A stretch of DNA of 64,000 nt from Cydia pomonella (GCF_033807575.1 NC_084708.1:3496501-3560500), one strand, 5' to 3'. Numbered from the stretch's first letter, positions 1 through 11,640 are shown. Translations and numbers: made by a program. Notes: generated from the sequence alone by a model not told the origin.

Positions 1-1086
1 TCCCCCGAAGCACAATGTACAAAATAATTAAAAATACATGTTCCATAATTTGCCCAGGCGTGCAAAGTTAACTGAATGTTTATAATGCTTTAAAAAGCTT
101 AACTTGAGATTGCACCAACCGACTGACTTATCCTCGAGCCGCAATCGAAAAAAAAATTTTTTTTAGGGTATCATACATTGCTCATCTTTTTAATTAAGAT
201 ATACTATGCACCAAGGTGTTCTCTATACACTACTTAGCTTGAACCTAATAGCTTTTAATTTACTCCAAAATTACGGCACTTTATAGTTTATACCTAAAAT
301 TTAACGGTCTTCCGTACATAATAGAAACGGTGCAACTCCGGGGAATCAATCTAGTTGCGCCATCTAACAAATCCCAAAAAAGCACGACTACACGACTTAC
401 TTCCATACTTTTTCTTAACTTGACTATACTACCGTACAACAACACCATATCAGTTAATTTTGCCGCAGTAAACGGTTGATTCGGCATTTTGTATTTATTG
501 AATAAAATAATTTGACAGAAATACGTCAACGGTATTTTTTATTGCCAATGTCAACTTTCTGTTTTTAACAGGTTTTTAAGCAAGTTGTAAGGCTACAAGA
601 AGGCCAAACACAACGATAGTCCTCTTTATTCCATGTTAGAAAGAAAAGTTTGTAAGCGGAATTGAAAATTATCAATGAAAGGCCCCCGTACCAAGGTATT
701 AAGGTAATCTCACCCTCGTACAACGAAATGACGATATTATCGCAAAATCCAATACACTGACTTAACCATTAAACTTTGAGGACTAATAAAGTATCTAATT
801 TTCATTTATTTTTAAATGCCCCAAAACAAAATTAGATCGATTTGACGAGTAGAATCTAGCCTTACATTTAAAGCCCCAAGATCGGCGACACACTGTATAT
901 GTATGTTGGTTTTTCGGGGATAATTCTTTATCATGTGAACCAATTTCAAGAATTTTTCTTTTATTTGAAAGAAGGTGATAATATTTGTTCCTGTTTAGAT
1001 ATTCTCTGTGTATATAAGTATAAGTGTTTATTTATATTCGTATGTATTATATCGTCTATTACCTATAAGTATTAACACAAGCCCTT
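1..1086. other. No recognised feature
   Basis: AT-rich non-coding sequence. The short open frames here have no recognisable motif and read like chance frames. I see no repeat family that recurs elsewhere in the window. Confidence 0.5.
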
Positions 1087-1290
1087 ACTATGAGACTTTT
1101 TTTTATATTACGTCGGTGGCAAACAAGCATACGGCCCGCCTGATGGTAAGCAGTCTCCGTAGCCTATTTACGCCTGCAACTCCAAAGGAGTTACATGAGC
1201 GTTGCCGACCCTAAACCCGCCCCCCCCCCCTCGTTGAGCTCTGGCAACCTTACTCACCGGCAGGAATACAACACTACACACACAACACTA
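1087..1290 (-). mobile_element. LINE/SINE 3' tail, family A
   Basis: The block starts with an oligo-T run on the + strand (a poly-A tail on the - strand) followed by GTCGGTGGCAAACAAGCATA. The same block recurs near 11.33, 18.80, 37.34 and 32.51 kb on this strand and inverted at 60.2 kb. The copy at 32.5 kb continues into a LINE reverse-transcriptase C-terminus, so the family ends in a LINE-type 3' end. This copy is truncated after about 190 bp and carries a run of 10 or more C residues near 1220. Confidence 0.7.
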
Positions 1291-1341
1291 TGAATTGAAC
1301 AGACAGAACGATTGGTGTAATATTGTCTTAATAAATAAATA

Positions 1342-1588
1342 TTATAGGGGCATTCTTACCCAGAAAGAAATAATATAGTCCCATGGTAAGTCAAAAAGGC
1401 TTTTCGTGTGGGTACTTAGACAACGATGTATATATATTATACAAATACTTAAATACATAGAAAACATCTGTGACTCAGGAACAAACATCTCTGCTTATCA
1501 TACAAATAAATGCCCTTACCGGGCTTCGAACCCAGGACCATCGGCTTCATAGGCAGGGTCGCTACCCACTAGGCTAGACCGGTCGTCA
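1342..1588 (-). mobile_element. tRNA-derived SINE, family S1
   Basis: Read on the - strand, the 5' head carries an A-box-like GGTCTAGCCTAGTGGGTAG and a B-box-like GGGTTCGAAGCC, followed by a body that recurs at 10.6, 13.2 and 18.0 kb. The head is the pol III promoter type of a tRNA-derived SINE. This copy is more diverged than the + strand copies. It is not a tRNA gene, because no acceptor stem can close. Confidence 0.8.
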
Positions 1589-1599
1589 ATTCAATAATA

Positions 1600-2712
1600 T
1601 GTATTAATTTCATTTATTTTTGTACCTATTATTTTAGGCACCTTGTGTGAACCGGGTCCAATTATACGAAAACAACGTCAACACAAATTGAATTAACCCA
1701 AAGTACATAACATTTCTTCATCCTGCTCCCATCTTACAGGAAATCTGTGTTGGGATGGCAACTTCACGAGGCAGTTAAACAACAAACGTACAATGTTGTA
1801 TGATAAATGTGAGAACTCCGCGGTAAACAACACTGTCTTGCGATAGGAGTAAACACGAGTATTTACAAATAAAACTGAACAGGAATGTACCTTATGCAAA
1901 CACTTGGGATTTTAACGCTACTACATTGGGACCGTGCGAAGTGCATGGTGGGGGTAAGTAAAGCGATCCCAGCGCATAAGGTGGTAAAAATTTGAACTAA
2001 CTGCGGATAGCGTCTTTAACATTCCGTACAATTATATGGCTCGAAATGAAACTTTGATTTACGATTACTCCTGAAATATTCATTTAAATTGTATGGTGTA
2101 AGGGACCATTGTAAGCTGTATGAAATGCATAATATTTATTTTGATAATTGTTAATAATGTATCCATGTAAATAGCTTTGCAAATGCCACGTATTACGTGA
2201 TCTTTTTCTAGAAGTTACGAATATGTATAGTAAGTTATCCTTAAAAGATAGACATTTAACATCGCGGACTTTTTTGTAGACCTATGAATGAGAAACAATC
2301 CCACCATACATTGTGTTGTTATAGCTCAAACGGATTAGGCAGCGTTTTCGATTAAAGCTCCTAGCCAGCGTGATTTTTTCCGACAACATCGTTATATTTC
2401 AAACAATTTACACGAAACCTTAACAAATTATATACTTAAGCCTTCCTCAAGAATCACTCTATTGAGAGATGGAAGTCGTATGAAAATCCGTTCAGTAGTT
2501 TTTAGTTTTGGAGTAGTTTTATAAGATGTAGTGAATTGACGTTTTCTCCTAGACTTGCGGACACTAGGTTGCGTGACAGTCGTGCACTTAATATCAAAGA
2601 GTGGATAGTAAAATATACTAAAGTGTTCTTACTGAGATATTACAAATCACGACATGTTCTCTTCCTTACAAAATAGCAGCAGGGAAGGAAAGGGGAAGGG
2701 AGCAGTCCAGAA
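1600..2712. other. No recognised feature
   Basis: AT-rich non-coding DNA. The open frame at 1693-1899 on the - strand has no recognisable motif. Confidence 0.45.
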
Positions 2713-3328
2713 CCCCTAGTGTACATTTATTCGATTGCGTAACGTAATTTGTCATTTAAATGTCATTTTGTATGGGATTGAGAAACAGCGCGCCAAGCGG
2801 AACGTTTTGGAAACTTAAAATCCCATACAAAATGAGACTTAAGAGGCTGTCAACACCCAATGTCCTTGAAATTGATGTTACTTAAACAGTTTTTTAAGAA
2901 AGGCTATTTGTTTTAGTCAAATAAGAAAAATATATGTTCATATTAATTATATTTCAAAGACCGTGGTTGTACTCGATACATGATTGAACGAAATCGGCTC
3001 GATATAAAATAATTGCAAAGATTGGTCTTAAAATCACAATTAAACGGTTTTATGTCTTTATTGTTTTGGCTTATGGGTCTGCAATTAAAATCACAATTTC
3101 AAAACATTTATATCTAAACCGTTATTGTGTAAAATATTACACTAATAATCCACTTTTTTTTATTTAAATAATTTTCTTATTATTCCCTTGCCCAGGCCCA
3201 GTAACATGCGACAGTGCTTTCTCATTTACTCCGATACAAATAGACAGTGTGCGCGCTTTAGGTATTGACAGCCTCTTAACGCAAACGCGTACGTTACGTC
3301 ACGCTATCGAATAAATCTACACTAGGGG
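2713..3328. mobile_element. Palindromic MITE, family F, split by an insertion
   Basis: Ends are CCCCTAGTGTA at the left and the inverted TACACTAGGGG at the right. The inner arms recur at 14905-15095 and 15426-15618 as a near-perfect long palindrome. Here the right arm is interrupted exactly at a TTAA by another MITE (2843-3275), and the arm resumes at 3276 with TTAACGCAAACGCG. Non-autonomous, no coding capacity. Confidence 0.85.
2843..3275 (+). mobile_element. TTAA-flanked MITE (piggyBac-like)
   Basis: A 433-bp element with inverted termini GAGGCTGTCAACACC and GGTATTGACAGCCTC, flanked on both sides by TTAA (2839-2842 and 3276-3279). TTAA duplication is the hallmark of piggyBac-superfamily transposition. 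The insertion sits inside a family F palindrome, and the host element reads through correctly if one TTAA is removed. A second copy lies at 16142-16803. No transposase is encoded, so movement would need an enzyme supplied from elsewhere. Confidence 0.85.
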
Positions 3329-3770
3329 AACAGAACAGATCGAGTGACAAACCACTGGTTAATACTCCCATGTGTATTTTTAGTCGCTCTCTAATATAAT
3401 AATAATGTTTGAATGTTAATTTATTTTTGTGTCGACGCCATTAACTCTAGATTAAGTCAGGCCCCCGCAGAAAACCAGCGCCACGGATTGCCGAGGCATT
3501 ACGCTGAGTAGGGATCCTATTCTAGCTTCCAATTTTTTTTTGTCTGCATGCCTTCTTTTTTATGTACTATGTTGAAGCGTTAAACAAATGTATTTTCTTT
3601 CTCTTTTTTTCTCTATATACTAGGTATAAACCGTTTTTAAATATACCTCATATAGATTGATAATGAAAAACAGAACCTCAACTGAGCTGATGCATTAATA
3701 TCTTGATATGTCAAGCATATTTATATTTACACACTTTTTAAAACAGAGAGCTCAAACTAGTGTTCTGTAT

Positions 3771-4040
3771 CCCTAGTGTAAATTTATTCGATAACGAAAC
3801 ATGACGTACGCGTTTGCGTTAAGTCTGGTACTAATTAATTTAACCGTAAGATTACTGCATGTTCACTGGTAGAAGACACTTAATATATAAGATGTGGTTA
3901 CCAATAATTAGATAAGCATCAGTCCTGATTGTCATATAGATTTAAGAGCATGTAAGATGTATATATTATCTGTTGGTAATCCTAAAAAAAGAAAAAAAAG
4001 AGACTTCACGTCACGCTATCGAATAAATGTACACTAGGGG
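3771..4040. mobile_element. Family F MITE with divergent centre
   Basis: Both ends match family F (CCCTAGTGTAAATTTATTCG and the inverted TACACTAGGGG), including the CGTACGCGTTTGCGTTAAGTCT arm on the left. The central 150 bp do not match the other copies, and most of the right inner arm is gone. Either a different subfamily or a rearranged copy. Confidence 0.7.
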
Positions 4041-4088
4041 TTCTGAAAGCTCGTGAGTTCAAATCTAGCGTAATATTGTGAAATGTTC

Positions 4089-4420
4089 CTTTTTACAAGC
4101 TTTTATTTACTTTCACTTGACCGTTGTCTGTTTGTAATCAAATCTTGCAAGTTAAATTTGACCCACTTCCCGGTTTCCGATGAAGCTGAAAATTTGCATA
4201 CCTACATATGTAAGTCGGGTGACAATGCAATATTATGGTACCATCGAGATGATCTAATGATGGAGAAGGTGGCCATAGGAACTCTGTGATAAAACAACGT
4301 AACCTAATTGTGTTTGGGGTTTTTAGAATTGTATCGATGAGTATTAGTTACTTGTGAAAAGTACAAAGAAAAGTACAATCAGCGATAAAAGCTTGTACCA
4401 AAAATTAAATTTTTAACTGG
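4089..4420 (+). repeat. Dispersed repeat, family D
   Basis: Begins TTTTACAAGCTTTTATTTA and includes CACTTCCCGGTTTCCGATGA. A close copy is at 19271-19610, partial copies are at 51450-51690 and, inverted, at 60395-60530. The open frame through it has no recognised domain and is not conserved between copies. Confidence 0.7.
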
Positions 4421-4749
4421 AATCAAATCGGATAATCCCTTAAAAGGCAATATTACTATTATGTGGCGATATAGCTAATTATATTATGCTAATGATAGGA
4501 TTAGCCTATTCAATGGCTGCTTGGCCTCACGTATCGGAATTGACCATATTACGTATTATGGCTGATGAGATCAATTCTGGTCTGGCATCTGCCCCTTTGA
4601 ATGCCACGTGCGGTGTGCTTATATAAGTGTTATGGCGAACACTATAAAACTTATCATTCATCTTCATACTTATAAATACGCATATATGTACACATGTATA
4701 GCTGTCGCTCCCAGCATGATTCCCACGCGGCTTACTTAAATAGCCCTTG

Positions 4750-5050
4750 CTCTTCTTCTTCCTCGCGTTGTCCCGGCATTTTGCACGGCTCATGGGAGCC
4801 TGGGGTCCGCTTGGCAACTAATCCTAAGATTTGGCGTTGGCACTAGTTTTTACGAAAGCGACTGCCATCTGACCTTCCAACCCAGAGAGTAAACTAGGCC
4901 TTGTTAGGATTAGTCCGGTTTCCTCACGATGTTTTCCTTCACCGAAAAGCGACTGGTAAATATCAAATGATATTTCGTACATTAGTTCCAAAAAACTCAT
5001 TGGTACGAGCCGGGGTTTGAACCCGCGACCTCCGGATTGCCACCAGCGCT
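4750..5050 (-). mobile_element. tRNA-derived SINE, family S2
   Basis: Read on the - strand: a B-box-like GCGGGTTCAAACCCCGG in the head, a central GGTCAGATGGCAGTCGC block, and a GAAGAAGAAGAGC tail near 4750. Partial copies lie at 10110-10245 (+) and 29041-29235 (-). The tRNA-like head and simple tail define a SINE. The open frame across it is incidental. Confidence 0.75.
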
Positions 5051-5059
5051 ATTTTTTTA

Positions 5060-5957
5060 GCACTAAAAGCAGCGATTGTAAAAGTTCAAGTTTCAAATTC
5101 GAAGCTCCTACGTTCAATGATTTTAACTGTATGTTGTTTATCAAATAAGTGGTATAATAAACCGTCGGGTGAGAATACGTTGTGACATATGCCACTTACA
5201 TTGGTTTGCAGGAGAGCGAAAAGAATAAAAAACATTTTTTTAGAAAGTTTTATATTTTGAAAGAACTTATTCATTATTTAGGCACATATGTTTACTATTT
5301 ATAGTACCAAACAAATGTTTTGAATGTAGTGGTATTCATGAAGTAAAAGCATTTTTACTATTACCATATCCGTTTTTGTTGAATAATGTTAAACGTACAA
5401 TATATGACATCGACACAACGTTTTGGATATGACAATGTCACATTCACAACTTTTGTAATAATTTTCTGTTAATATAGTGTAAATTATCCCAGTAAAATGC
5501 GGATATTGCATAACATTTTTGTAACAACAAACAATACGTTACGTTATTCAGCATAACAGTCATGCGCATAATAGGTATAAGGTACCATTCAGCTTCTTGG
5601 CTTAAGCACGCGCCGCTGGCGTAATAACTAATTATATAATTTACCTCAAAGCCAATTAAGGCACAATATGGCCCAGTGATCAGTAGACAATAACAACGTT
5701 GATATTCATTAGACAATACAAGTTGAAGCTTTGTTTCTAATTGAAACTCTTATTGTTTGTCTCTAATATGCAAATTGTACAAATACTATTTGCTAAATAA
5801 TACAATGCCTATGATTTTCGATACTTAAATGCATGTAAATATCAAATATTAGGCGGCAATCTTACACAACTTAACTTAGCCCCACAATTAACTCAATTGG
5901 GTTCTTATTAAGACTACTAGAAGTCCATAGATATAATAGATAGATATTAGTATTTTA
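5060..5957. other. No recognised feature
   Basis: AT-rich non-coding DNA. The short - strand open frames at 5086-5274 and 5444-5716 carry no recognisable domain and I do not accept them as genes. Confidence 0.45.
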
Positions 5958-6078
5958 TGCAATAATTGTATAAGAGGGTTCAAAAAAGGTGAGTGGCGTG
6001 TGTAACAATTTGAGGCGAAGCCGAAAATTGTTAATAAAGACGCCATGAGCCTTTTTTGACCTACTTATACAACGTTGC
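5958..6078. repeat. Short imperfect palindrome (MITE-like)
   Basis: Left arm TTGTATAAGAGGGTTCAAAA and GTGAGTGGCGT pair with the right arm ACGCCATGAGCC and TTTTGACCTACTTATACAA around a loop of about 40 bp. It lies 84 bp beyond the 3' end of the Crypton-like gene and may be an independent foldback element. Confidence 0.65.
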
Positions 6079-6161
6079 ATACATTACTTTTTCTACGACT
6101 GCTTAGGGATTAAATAAAAGACAAAATTAAACGCAGTTTGTTTTAAGAAATTTAGTTTTAT

Positions 6162-7496
6162 TCATTTATGAAAATGAAGATGTAAATTGTGAATTGTGTT
6201 GTTAGAAATATTTATATTGGGAGTGGTGGATGTGGTTAAGCTATTATTATTTATATGGATGTCAGAATTCTGTTCTATTATTTGGGATATAGTTAGTGGT
6301 GTGGTTGTAGGGACTGGGATACTAGTGTTGGTGGTGTTGATATAATCTGGTTGCTGAGTAAAAGTTGGGGAGCATTGATGGTCTGGTATGTATGTGGATT
6401 GTGGTTTCAGGGGTGTAGTTTCTTCTATGGAATTCATTAGTGTATTTGACACTTTTTTTTTTGCTTGCAATGGAGTTGTCTATATATGATTCTGACACCG
6501 TTGTGGACTTCATCACCACCAGCATCTACCAATACAGTTGCAGACGTCCTTCGAAAACAGTGCCCTGTGTAGAGCTCTGGATTTAGGAGACCAAGATAGG
6601 ATGCAACATTTTTTCCTAACTGGCCGAAGGTGTTTAAAATAATCCTATATTTTGAGCAAAACATTTTCCGTTGGCATACCGTACAAAAAAGTTCAGATCG
6701 TTGCAGTTATCCGGACGAAGAATCATGTACTTTTTACAGATATGATAATATTTCCCTGTGACTGTAAAAGTGCGATCGATTCGGTTCTTGGTGTTCATTA
6801 TATGAACCACTAGAGTTTCTTGGGCATCAATTATATTGTTATTTTTTAAATCATGTAACTCTTTCCTGCGACAAGCCCCCATTATTCCAAGAATTACAGC
6901 AACCTGTAACAAAAACTAGGAATTAGGGTGTTAGAAATACTTACAATTAAATCAAGTATGTAGTAATCAATCATACATACAATATTTGCATACACAGAAT
7001 ACCTAAACAGTAACATTTACCGAATACCAGTTAAATAACAAAACAGCAATAATGTATCTACCTTGTTAAAGAGATGGTTCTGATCCGGTGCTTCCTCAAT
7101 GAATTTTTTTAATTCCTCCGGTGAAAATGTTTTTGCTTTTTTCGCCTTAAATCCTTCTGACTTCCGTTTTAATAAAGCCAGTAACTTGGCGTATTTAGAG
7201 ATGTCGGTCTGGTGGTATATATTAAGCGTTGACTTTAGTTTTGAATATTCCACCCACAGTGAAGACGGCTTGAATTGTTCGTCGAGGTTTTTAAAGTAAG
7301 CCAGTAGCACATTCTCTGAGAATGACGTAGTCTGGTGTTCCAGTCTCCATGCCATGAACTTCTCATACGATTTATCATACTGACGCCGCGATTTTGTAGG
7401 CAACAAGTTCTCGGTAACTGATTGTGCCGCCGCCGATATTTCTTCTGGTGTCGAAAGAAAGTTGTCGTCGCCATCCATTATTATTTTCCACTCCAA
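6162..7496 (-). pseudogene. Crypton-like tyrosine recombinase, degraded
   Basis: The 5' exon (7496-7062) encodes a 145-residue helical N-terminal domain of the core-binding type. A phase-0 intron (7061-6904; AACAAG|GTAGAT ... TTACAG|GTT) joins it to the catalytic exon. Catalytic motifs, in order: GACRRKEL (box I Arg), GHCFRRTSAT (HxxR box), and VSESYIDNS (nucleophile Tyr) in another frame. Three breaks are visible: a one-base frameshift in a T run near 6645, a junction near 6513 where GGD runs into KSTTVSESY out of frame, and a frameshift at a run of 10 A near 6460. The conserved stretch with the second His/Trp box expected between GGD and KS is missing. The C-terminal tail is rich in Asn and Thr. 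The fold and motif spacing match eukaryotic Crypton YR elements; no terminal inverted repeats are expected or seen. Non-functional as read. Confidence 0.85.
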
Positions 7497-7785
7497 AGTC
7501 TAATAAGAATGATTCCAAGAATGATAAACAAACACAGCAATACAGCATAAGAAAGAGCGGGAAGTTGGATAGTGAGAAATGACAGTCGACAGAACGTAAT
7601 CATAGAGTAGACACGGTATTTTTTTTTCAACTGTCATTTACTTGCAGTTTTAATTATGTTGGCAGCAATTATTTTAGTTTTGTTACTGTTTCAAACCATA
7701 TGAATTCAGTTGTTTGTTAAGTTGGCACTGTTGGCAGGATTAATTTCCGTTGTAAATTTAGTGTTTTTTTTAATAGGGCACCTCT

Positions 7786-7897
7786 GAGGGCCTACCGCGA
7801 ACCACGTTCGACGTGTTGCCTCTCTGTCGCACTTGTAAATTCGTACGTAAGTGTGATAGGGAGGCAACCCGTCGAACGTGGTTCGCGGTAGGCCCTC
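7786..7897. mobile_element. Palindromic MITE, family H
   Basis: A 112-bp near-perfect hairpin with arms starting GAGGGCCTACCGCGAACCA and ending with the inverse. A second copy at 24469-24580 shares arms and loop. It could fold into a long stem RNA if transcribed. Non-coding. Confidence 0.85.
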
Positions 7898-8184
7898 TGT
7901 TAGAAGTTGCATTATATCACATAATAACCCTAGGGTCTTTATGAAGAATAGATTAGATAGACTTTTTTAAAATTGCATAAGACATGCTTTTATATTCGTT
8001 TGCGGGACCATATAATTGACAGATAAAAGTACCGGAGTAGAAAAAAGATATTTTAAATACAATTTCTAAATACGTAGAAATTATCCACAAGTCAAAAACA
8101 AATATCTATGATAAATACACGTATGTGTAAATGCTCTTACCAGAATTCGAATTCACGATTCCTGTTTGAAATCCTATATAGGGC

Positions 8185-8668
8185 AATAGGGTTGTTTCCA
8201 ATTTTTTGAAACGCTTGTATTACGTTCTATATTAACTAAAAGTTGCCCTAAAATTCAACTTTTATACTAAAAAACGGCTTTAAATATGTTAAATTAACAA
8301 AATATGTTTTGACGGATGCTTTCGCGCCCAAAACGTTCATTGAAAATTGTGTGACGTCACAGTTTACGGTTTGACACAAAACTACATAAACACGTAGAAG
8401 ATACGAACTGTCAACTGACATTTATCATTTGTTGTTTATCGCCTAACTGTCAACAGTGTCAATCCGAGAGTTGTGACGTCATCAGAATCTTCAATGACGT
8501 TTCGAGTTTGGTCACGTGACGTGTGCGAAAAGATATTTTAAATTCAATATTTACAAAAATATGGTCATTACAGGTCCCCTAAAAGTAGTTTAACATGTTC
8601 TTATAATCCAAAAGAATTTATTGGGATACAATTCTGCCCTAAGATTTGTAGATGGAAACAACCCTATT
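8185..8668. mobile_element. MITE with 16-bp terminal inverted repeats
   Basis: The perfect 16-bp ends AATAGGGTTGTTTCCA (8185-8200) and TGGAAACAACCCTATT (8653-8668) enclose 484 bp without coding potential. Several GTGACGTCA-like palindromes lie inside. No obvious target duplication. Confidence 0.75.
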
Positions 8669-9221
8669 TGTGGCCGTTGTTGAGAAATGTCCAGGTCATC
8701 CCGTCATATTCTCTCAGGCTGATTACCTCGCCGTTGCGACGCGAAATAATTTGATTTGTACCCTAGTTATTCCCTTTGAACTAATATTACCGACACAGAC
8801 AACCAGTATTTTGCGCCATCGGTTGTTACCAGCCGACAACAAACTATCGAAGCGCTTACGACGTTTTGGTTGCGTGGTTCACGCCTGCTCCCCTCGCCTA
8901 CACGGTGCGATTGCGACAATCGATGGGGCGAGTGATAATGGAATGCGAGAGATATTAGAAAGAGAGATGCCAGAGAGTACTATACCATTATGAATTCCAG
9001 TGTCTTACCTGCTCATTTGTTATTGCTTTATAATGGTAATGCTTTATGTTGTTAATGTGTTCCAATTTGTGCCGCTTTGGCATTAGCTGTAAGGTGCAAT
9101 TTGTTATAAGAAATAAAAAAATAAAAAAAATGCATTGTGTGGTATGGCACCTCTAAACGAAGTAATAGTAACTCAATGGTTGTTCCATCATTTCTGACGT
9201 TCCATGGCTTTACCCATGCCA
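8669..9221. other. No recognised feature
   Basis: A 113-codon frame (8652-8993, +) crosses this stretch but its ATG lies in the MITE terminus and the protein has no recognisable motif. I do not accept it as a gene. An A-rich run is near 9110. Confidence 0.4.
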
Positions 9222-9318
9222 TGTACCTTATGGCGGTTGGCGCTCACGCTATTATTAACGACTCTCCAATACTATTGCGGTGCGCCGCGACGTAAGCGCA
9301 AAGCACCATAAGGGTACC
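9222..9318. repeat. Imperfect inverted repeat
   Basis: GTACCTTATGGCGGTTGGCGC near 9222 pairs imperfectly with GCGCAAAGCACCATAAGG near 9297. Likely a small degraded MITE. Confidence 0.45.
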
Positions 9319-9319
9319 T

Positions 9320-10109
9320 TTTCCCGTAGAACGTCACAATTTTATTTAAAATCTATGCTTTTTTCGACAGAGTAATCGCTAGCCCTTTTTGTCTTTTTGT
9401 TGTGTATTATTTTGATTTTCTCACACAACGTGTTCCTTTTAATTTGGCTGAGATATTACTAGGGTACCGCTGCCTCTCATCTCTCTAACAACTTTATGGG
9501 CTTGGTCTGAATTTAACGTTTTGTTATTATTAATATAATACTTTTCCCGTAATTTTTATTAAGTATAACAGTTATAAGAATGTTATGAACTTATGCGAGC
9601 CAAAAGTTCCCCACTCGGTTGTTCCAGCTCGCTCGGCTAAAATATTTGATTGACTAACTTTTCATTCTCGGAGATGTTGTATGAAATTACTTCAAAAGTC
9701 GAAGTTTTCGCGTTGTGATTTTAGCTCCAACTCGTTCCTCTACTACCGGATCGGAGCTCCGTGAGTTTGTACAGACTGTTTTTTTAACCATATTGTGCAA
9801 AGTGATTGTAGATCATACTGTACAGTCGAGTTCACAAACATATTTAAAAGCCTAAGTTCTAAAAATATATTTTCCTCATGCTCCGAATGTGGGTCCGTAC
9901 AGTTGTTGTTCTAACAAGTGTGCACAAAATGATATTTCTGCACTAGAGCATGTTACTTTCCCAGTACGTTTTCGCATTTATACAATTTGATATTAAATAT
10001 ATTTGTTGTACAATAATTTAACTCCCTTTCCATCACGATACCTTTACCTATATTGTTAATTGAAAGTACCCTCAAGAAATACTGTAAAAGTTTTTACTTA
10101 GTCATAGTT
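9320..10109. other. No recognised feature
   Basis: AT-rich non-coding DNA without long frames or recurring repeats. Confidence 0.45.
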
Positions 10110-10245
10110 TAGGTTTAGGTTTGTAGGTCAGATGGCAGTCGCTTTCGTAAAAACTAGTGTCTACGCCAATTCTCGGAATTAGTTAGGACCCAGGCTCCCA
10201 TGAGCTGTGGCAAAATGCCGGGACAACGCGAGGAAGAAAGAAGTA
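10110..10245 (+). mobile_element. SINE S2, 3' part only
   Basis: Begins AGGTCAGATGGCAGTCGC and ends in GCGAGGAAGAAAGAAG, matching the 3' half of the copy at 4750-5050 read on the - strand. The tRNA-like head is absent, so this copy is 5' truncated. Confidence 0.7.
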
Positions 10246-10584
10246 TTTTACTCCCCTCGTATTCGAAATGAAAAGTAGTGTTTAATTCGGATGAATGGCA
10301 CTCATTTCTGTCGAGGTAGTTTGGTGCTTCTATTACACATTTAACACACACTAACATACTGGCCATAAGGTTGTGTAAATATATGTGGGACGTTGTTTTG
10401 TAAAGACATTTGGAAACTCTACCGTACAACTTTGATTATGGGATCATATAAGCGAGAAAAATTTGTTCTTTAGACAGCGATATTTCCTGTGAGGTATCTG
10501 ATATTTTTGGTAATTTTGTTATTAGTCTCATAGTAAAGGTGTTTAATTATAACCTAACTCACTTTAATATTTGTTACTTACATT

Positions 10585-10840
10585 TTGACGACCGGTTTGG
10601 CCTAGTGGGTAGTGACCCTGCCTACGAAGCTGATGGTCCCGGGTTCAAATCCTGGTAAGGGCATTTATTCGTGTTCGTGTGATGAGCGTGGATATTTGTT
10701 CCTGAGTCATGGGTGTTTTCTATGTATTTAAGTATTTATAAATATTTATATATTATATATATCGTTGTCTAAGTACCGTCAACACAAGCCTTATTGAGCT
10801 TACTGTGGGACTTAGTCAATTTGTGTAATAATGTCGTATA
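10585..10840 (+). mobile_element. tRNA-derived SINE, family S1
   Basis: Full-length copy: GACGACCGGTTTGGCCTAGT with A-box-like sequence, then CCCGGGTTCAAATCCTGG as B box, an AT-rich middle, and the tail ACTTAGTCAATTTGTGTAAT. The copies at 13159-13412 and 18027-18264 are nearly the same sequence, so these three belong to a recent subfamily. Confidence 0.88.
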
Positions 10841-10889
10841 ATTTATTTATTATTTTATTTACAATAACAATATACATAATTAATATATA

Positions 10890-11060
10890 CAGAGGATTAC
10901 TATAACCAGCTTAAATCTAAAATAGGTCCTTGAGGCATTCTATCAAGGATGCTGGCAGCATTTCCTCGTTCTATCGCAATACTGATACGTTGTGCGAGGA
11001 AGCCGCCAGGTCTTTGGTTGTAGTTTTTGGTCACCAGTTACGTTAACCAGACCCTTCGCG
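10890..11060. repeat. Dispersed repeat containing GGATGCTGGCAGCATTT
   Basis: AGGATGCTGGCAGCATTT and the upstream CTTAAATCTAAAATAGG resemble the block at 14200-14330. Possibly a LINE 3' remnant on the - strand. Family not identified. Confidence 0.4.
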
Positions 11061-11310
11061 ATTTATGCTAAAAATTTGTGCGCGCTGTTAGGTTGTTAAT
11101 GGAAACGCCCCTTAAATATAGTCTGCCCTCATATATATTAGGTGTATATATTACTAAGTATTATGTTTTTACCATCAACCATACTCTGTTGGGTGAATAT
11201 ATATGCCATACTGAACAACTTTTCCAATCGAGCGAACCCCGAAATCGCAAAACAAAATCTGATGTTCCATAGAAAACTTTTTTTTTTTGCGTTTTCGGGA
11301 TTTGGTCCAT

Positions 11311-11640
11311 AGTTTTTTTTAAACTATGTCGGTGGCAAACAAGCATACGGCCCACCTGATGGTAAGCAGTCTCCGTAGCCTATGTATGCCTGCAACTCCA
11401 GAGGAGTTACATGCGTATTGCCGACCCTAATCCCCCCCAATCTCTGGCAATCTTACTCACCGGCAGGAACACACCACTATGAGTAGGGTCTAGTGTTATT
11501 TGGCTGCGGTTTTCTGTAAAGTGAAGGTACTTCCCCAGTTGGGCTCTGCTCTAGATTTGGAATGACATCCGTTGTACTGTGCCCTACCACATGCACAAAG
11601 CGAGATGACATTCACAATGCCCATACCTCTCTTTTGGACG
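11311..11640 (-). mobile_element. LINE/SINE 3' tail, family A, long copy
   Basis: An oligo-T run, then TGTCGGTGGCAAACAAGCAT and the shared 3' block, continuing into a second conserved block with GGGCTCTGCTCTAGAT and ATGACATTCACAATGCCCAT. The copy at 37326-37660 has the same two-block layout. On the - strand the element starts at the AATGCCCAT end and finishes in poly-A. It contains no reverse-transcriptase frame, so it looks like a non-autonomous element with a LINE-derived 3' end, or an untranslated LINE end. Confidence 0.75.

Noticed and set aside
8652..8993. 113-codon + strand gene
   Set aside because: The start codon is inside a MITE terminal repeat and no motif is recognised.
10585..10680. 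tRNA gene suggested by A and B boxes
   Set aside because: Same head recurs in at least five places with a long common 3' body and cannot close an acceptor stem, so it is SINE S1.
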